From the NCBI GenBank assembly GCA_031258035.1, contig JAIRNL010000063.1:1-6847 (forward strand): a stretch of 6,847 bases of DNA, in the 5' to 3' direction. Both the position numbers and the translations under genes were made by a program. Source of the stretch: Azoarcus sp. Lineage in GTDB: Bacteria > Pseudomonadota > Gammaproteobacteria > Burkholderiales > Rhodocyclaceae. The stretch's first letter is position 1. Each line of letters starts with the position of its first letter. The notes under the pieces were generated by a model that saw only the letters and a list, made by a program, of their open reading frames with translations, was not told the DNA's origin and did no database searches. Below, in pieces: positions 6,315-6,847 of the stretch.

Positions 6315-6847
6315 ATGTCCCGACCGACAACGCCCCACGACGCGCTCTTCAGGAAATTCCTCGGCCATCCCGAAACAGCGCGGGATTTTCTGGACATCCA
6401 TTTGCCCGCCTCCCTGCGCGCGCTCTGCGACCTTTCCACCCTGCGCCCGGAATCCGCCTCCTTCATCGAACCCGCCCTGCGGCCCGCCTGCTCCGACATC
6501 CTCTATTCGCTCAAGACCACCCAGGGCAACGGCTATATTTATTGCCTCATCGAACACCAGAGCACCCCCGACCCGCTGATGGCTTTCCGTCTGATGCGCT
6601 ACAGCACCCTCGCCATGCAAGGCCATCTCGACAAGAACAAGGGCAAAGGCCCCAAAACACTGCCGCTGGTCATCCCCCTCCTGTTCTATCACGGTCAGGT
6701 TCGCCCCGACCCTTACGGCACCTCCTGGCTGGAGAACTTCGCCGATCCCGAGACGGCGCGCGTGCTCTATGGCAATCCCTTCCCGCTGGTCGACGTGACG
6801 GTCATTCCGGACGATGAGATACTGCGACACAAACGGATCGCGCTGCT
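6315..6847 (+). CDS. Rpn-family recombination-promoting nuclease/putative transposase, 3' end cut by the window
   Basis: The first 177 residues of an Rpn (YhgA-like, PF04754) protein are visible and the frame is open at the window edge. Family landmarks run in order: TPHDALFRKFLGHPETARDF (6-25), SDILYSLK (60-67), IEHQS (79-83), MAFRLMRY (89-96), PLVIPLLFYHG (117-127) and FPLVDVTVIPDDEI (156-169). The PD-(D/E)XK catalytic residues appear intact as Asp61 and Glu80-x-Gln82. In E. coli, RpnA-E are DNA endonucleases that promote RecA-independent recombination; full proteins are roughly 300 residues. ATG 6315 gives the family's usual N-terminus, Met-Ser-x-x-x-Thr-Pro-His-Asp. An in-frame ATG at 6255 with GGA 8 nt before it would add 20 residues that do not match the family. 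The gene diverges from the exported-protein gene, and nothing suggests it is decayed. Confidence 0.92.
   Translation, partial: MSRPTTPHDALFRKFLGHPETARDFLDIHLPASLRALCDLSTLRPESASFIEPALRPACSDILYSLKTTQGNGYIYCLIEHQSTPDPLMAFRLMRYSTLAMQGHLDKNKGKGPKTLPLVIPLLFYHGQVRPDPYGTSWLENFADPETARVLYGNPFPLVDVTVIPDDEILRHKRIAL

Noticed and set aside
5643..6830. A 395-codon minus-strand frame across the Rpn gene and the exported-protein gene
   Set aside because: Antisense to a clear Rpn protein and a shifted reading of the exported protein; no recognisable domain and no ribosome binding site.

Overview
The window reads as a GC-rich proteobacterial chromosome segment, most likely betaproteobacterial. The map-glnD gene order, the 861-residue GlnD and its VDQHT variant of the HD-domain entry motif all fit that group. 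Genus cannot be named from this sequence. The best-supported content is a core pair, map (methionine aminopeptidase) and glnD (PII uridylyltransferase/uridylyl-removing enzyme), transcribed rightward with a 12-nt gap. They probably form one operon.

Left of the core pair is an accessory stretch. It starts at the edge with the first codons of a leftward gene that has a very good ribosome binding site. A strong REP-like hairpin lies in that gene's leader. About 490 bases without a convincing gene follow, holding three hairpins. Next come two overlapping rightward genes: a small helical protein of about 75 residues and a 241-residue minimal nucleotidyltransferase of the AbiEii/DUF1814 kind. Together they look like a toxin-antitoxin-like or defence-like unit. 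A third short reading frame with a good ribosome binding site follows. It looks like either a small partner gene or the stump of a longer gene cut off near the map upstream region.

Right of glnD lies a convergent gene for an unrecognised exported protein with a run of acidic residues. Its ribosome binding site is buried in a 13-base inverted repeat. Divergent from it, and running off the right edge, is the first part of an Rpn-family (PD-(D/E)XK, YhgA-like) recombination-promoting nuclease.

The picture is a housekeeping operon for N-terminal methionine removal and nitrogen signalling, flanked on both sides by mobile or conflict-type genes. The most interesting part is the nucleotidyltransferase unit at about 501-1619. 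Its catalytic protein resembles known AbiEii-like enzymes, but its small partner does not look like the usual winged-helix AbiEi antitoxin. The REP-like hairpin next to a leftward gene at the left edge is the second point of interest.
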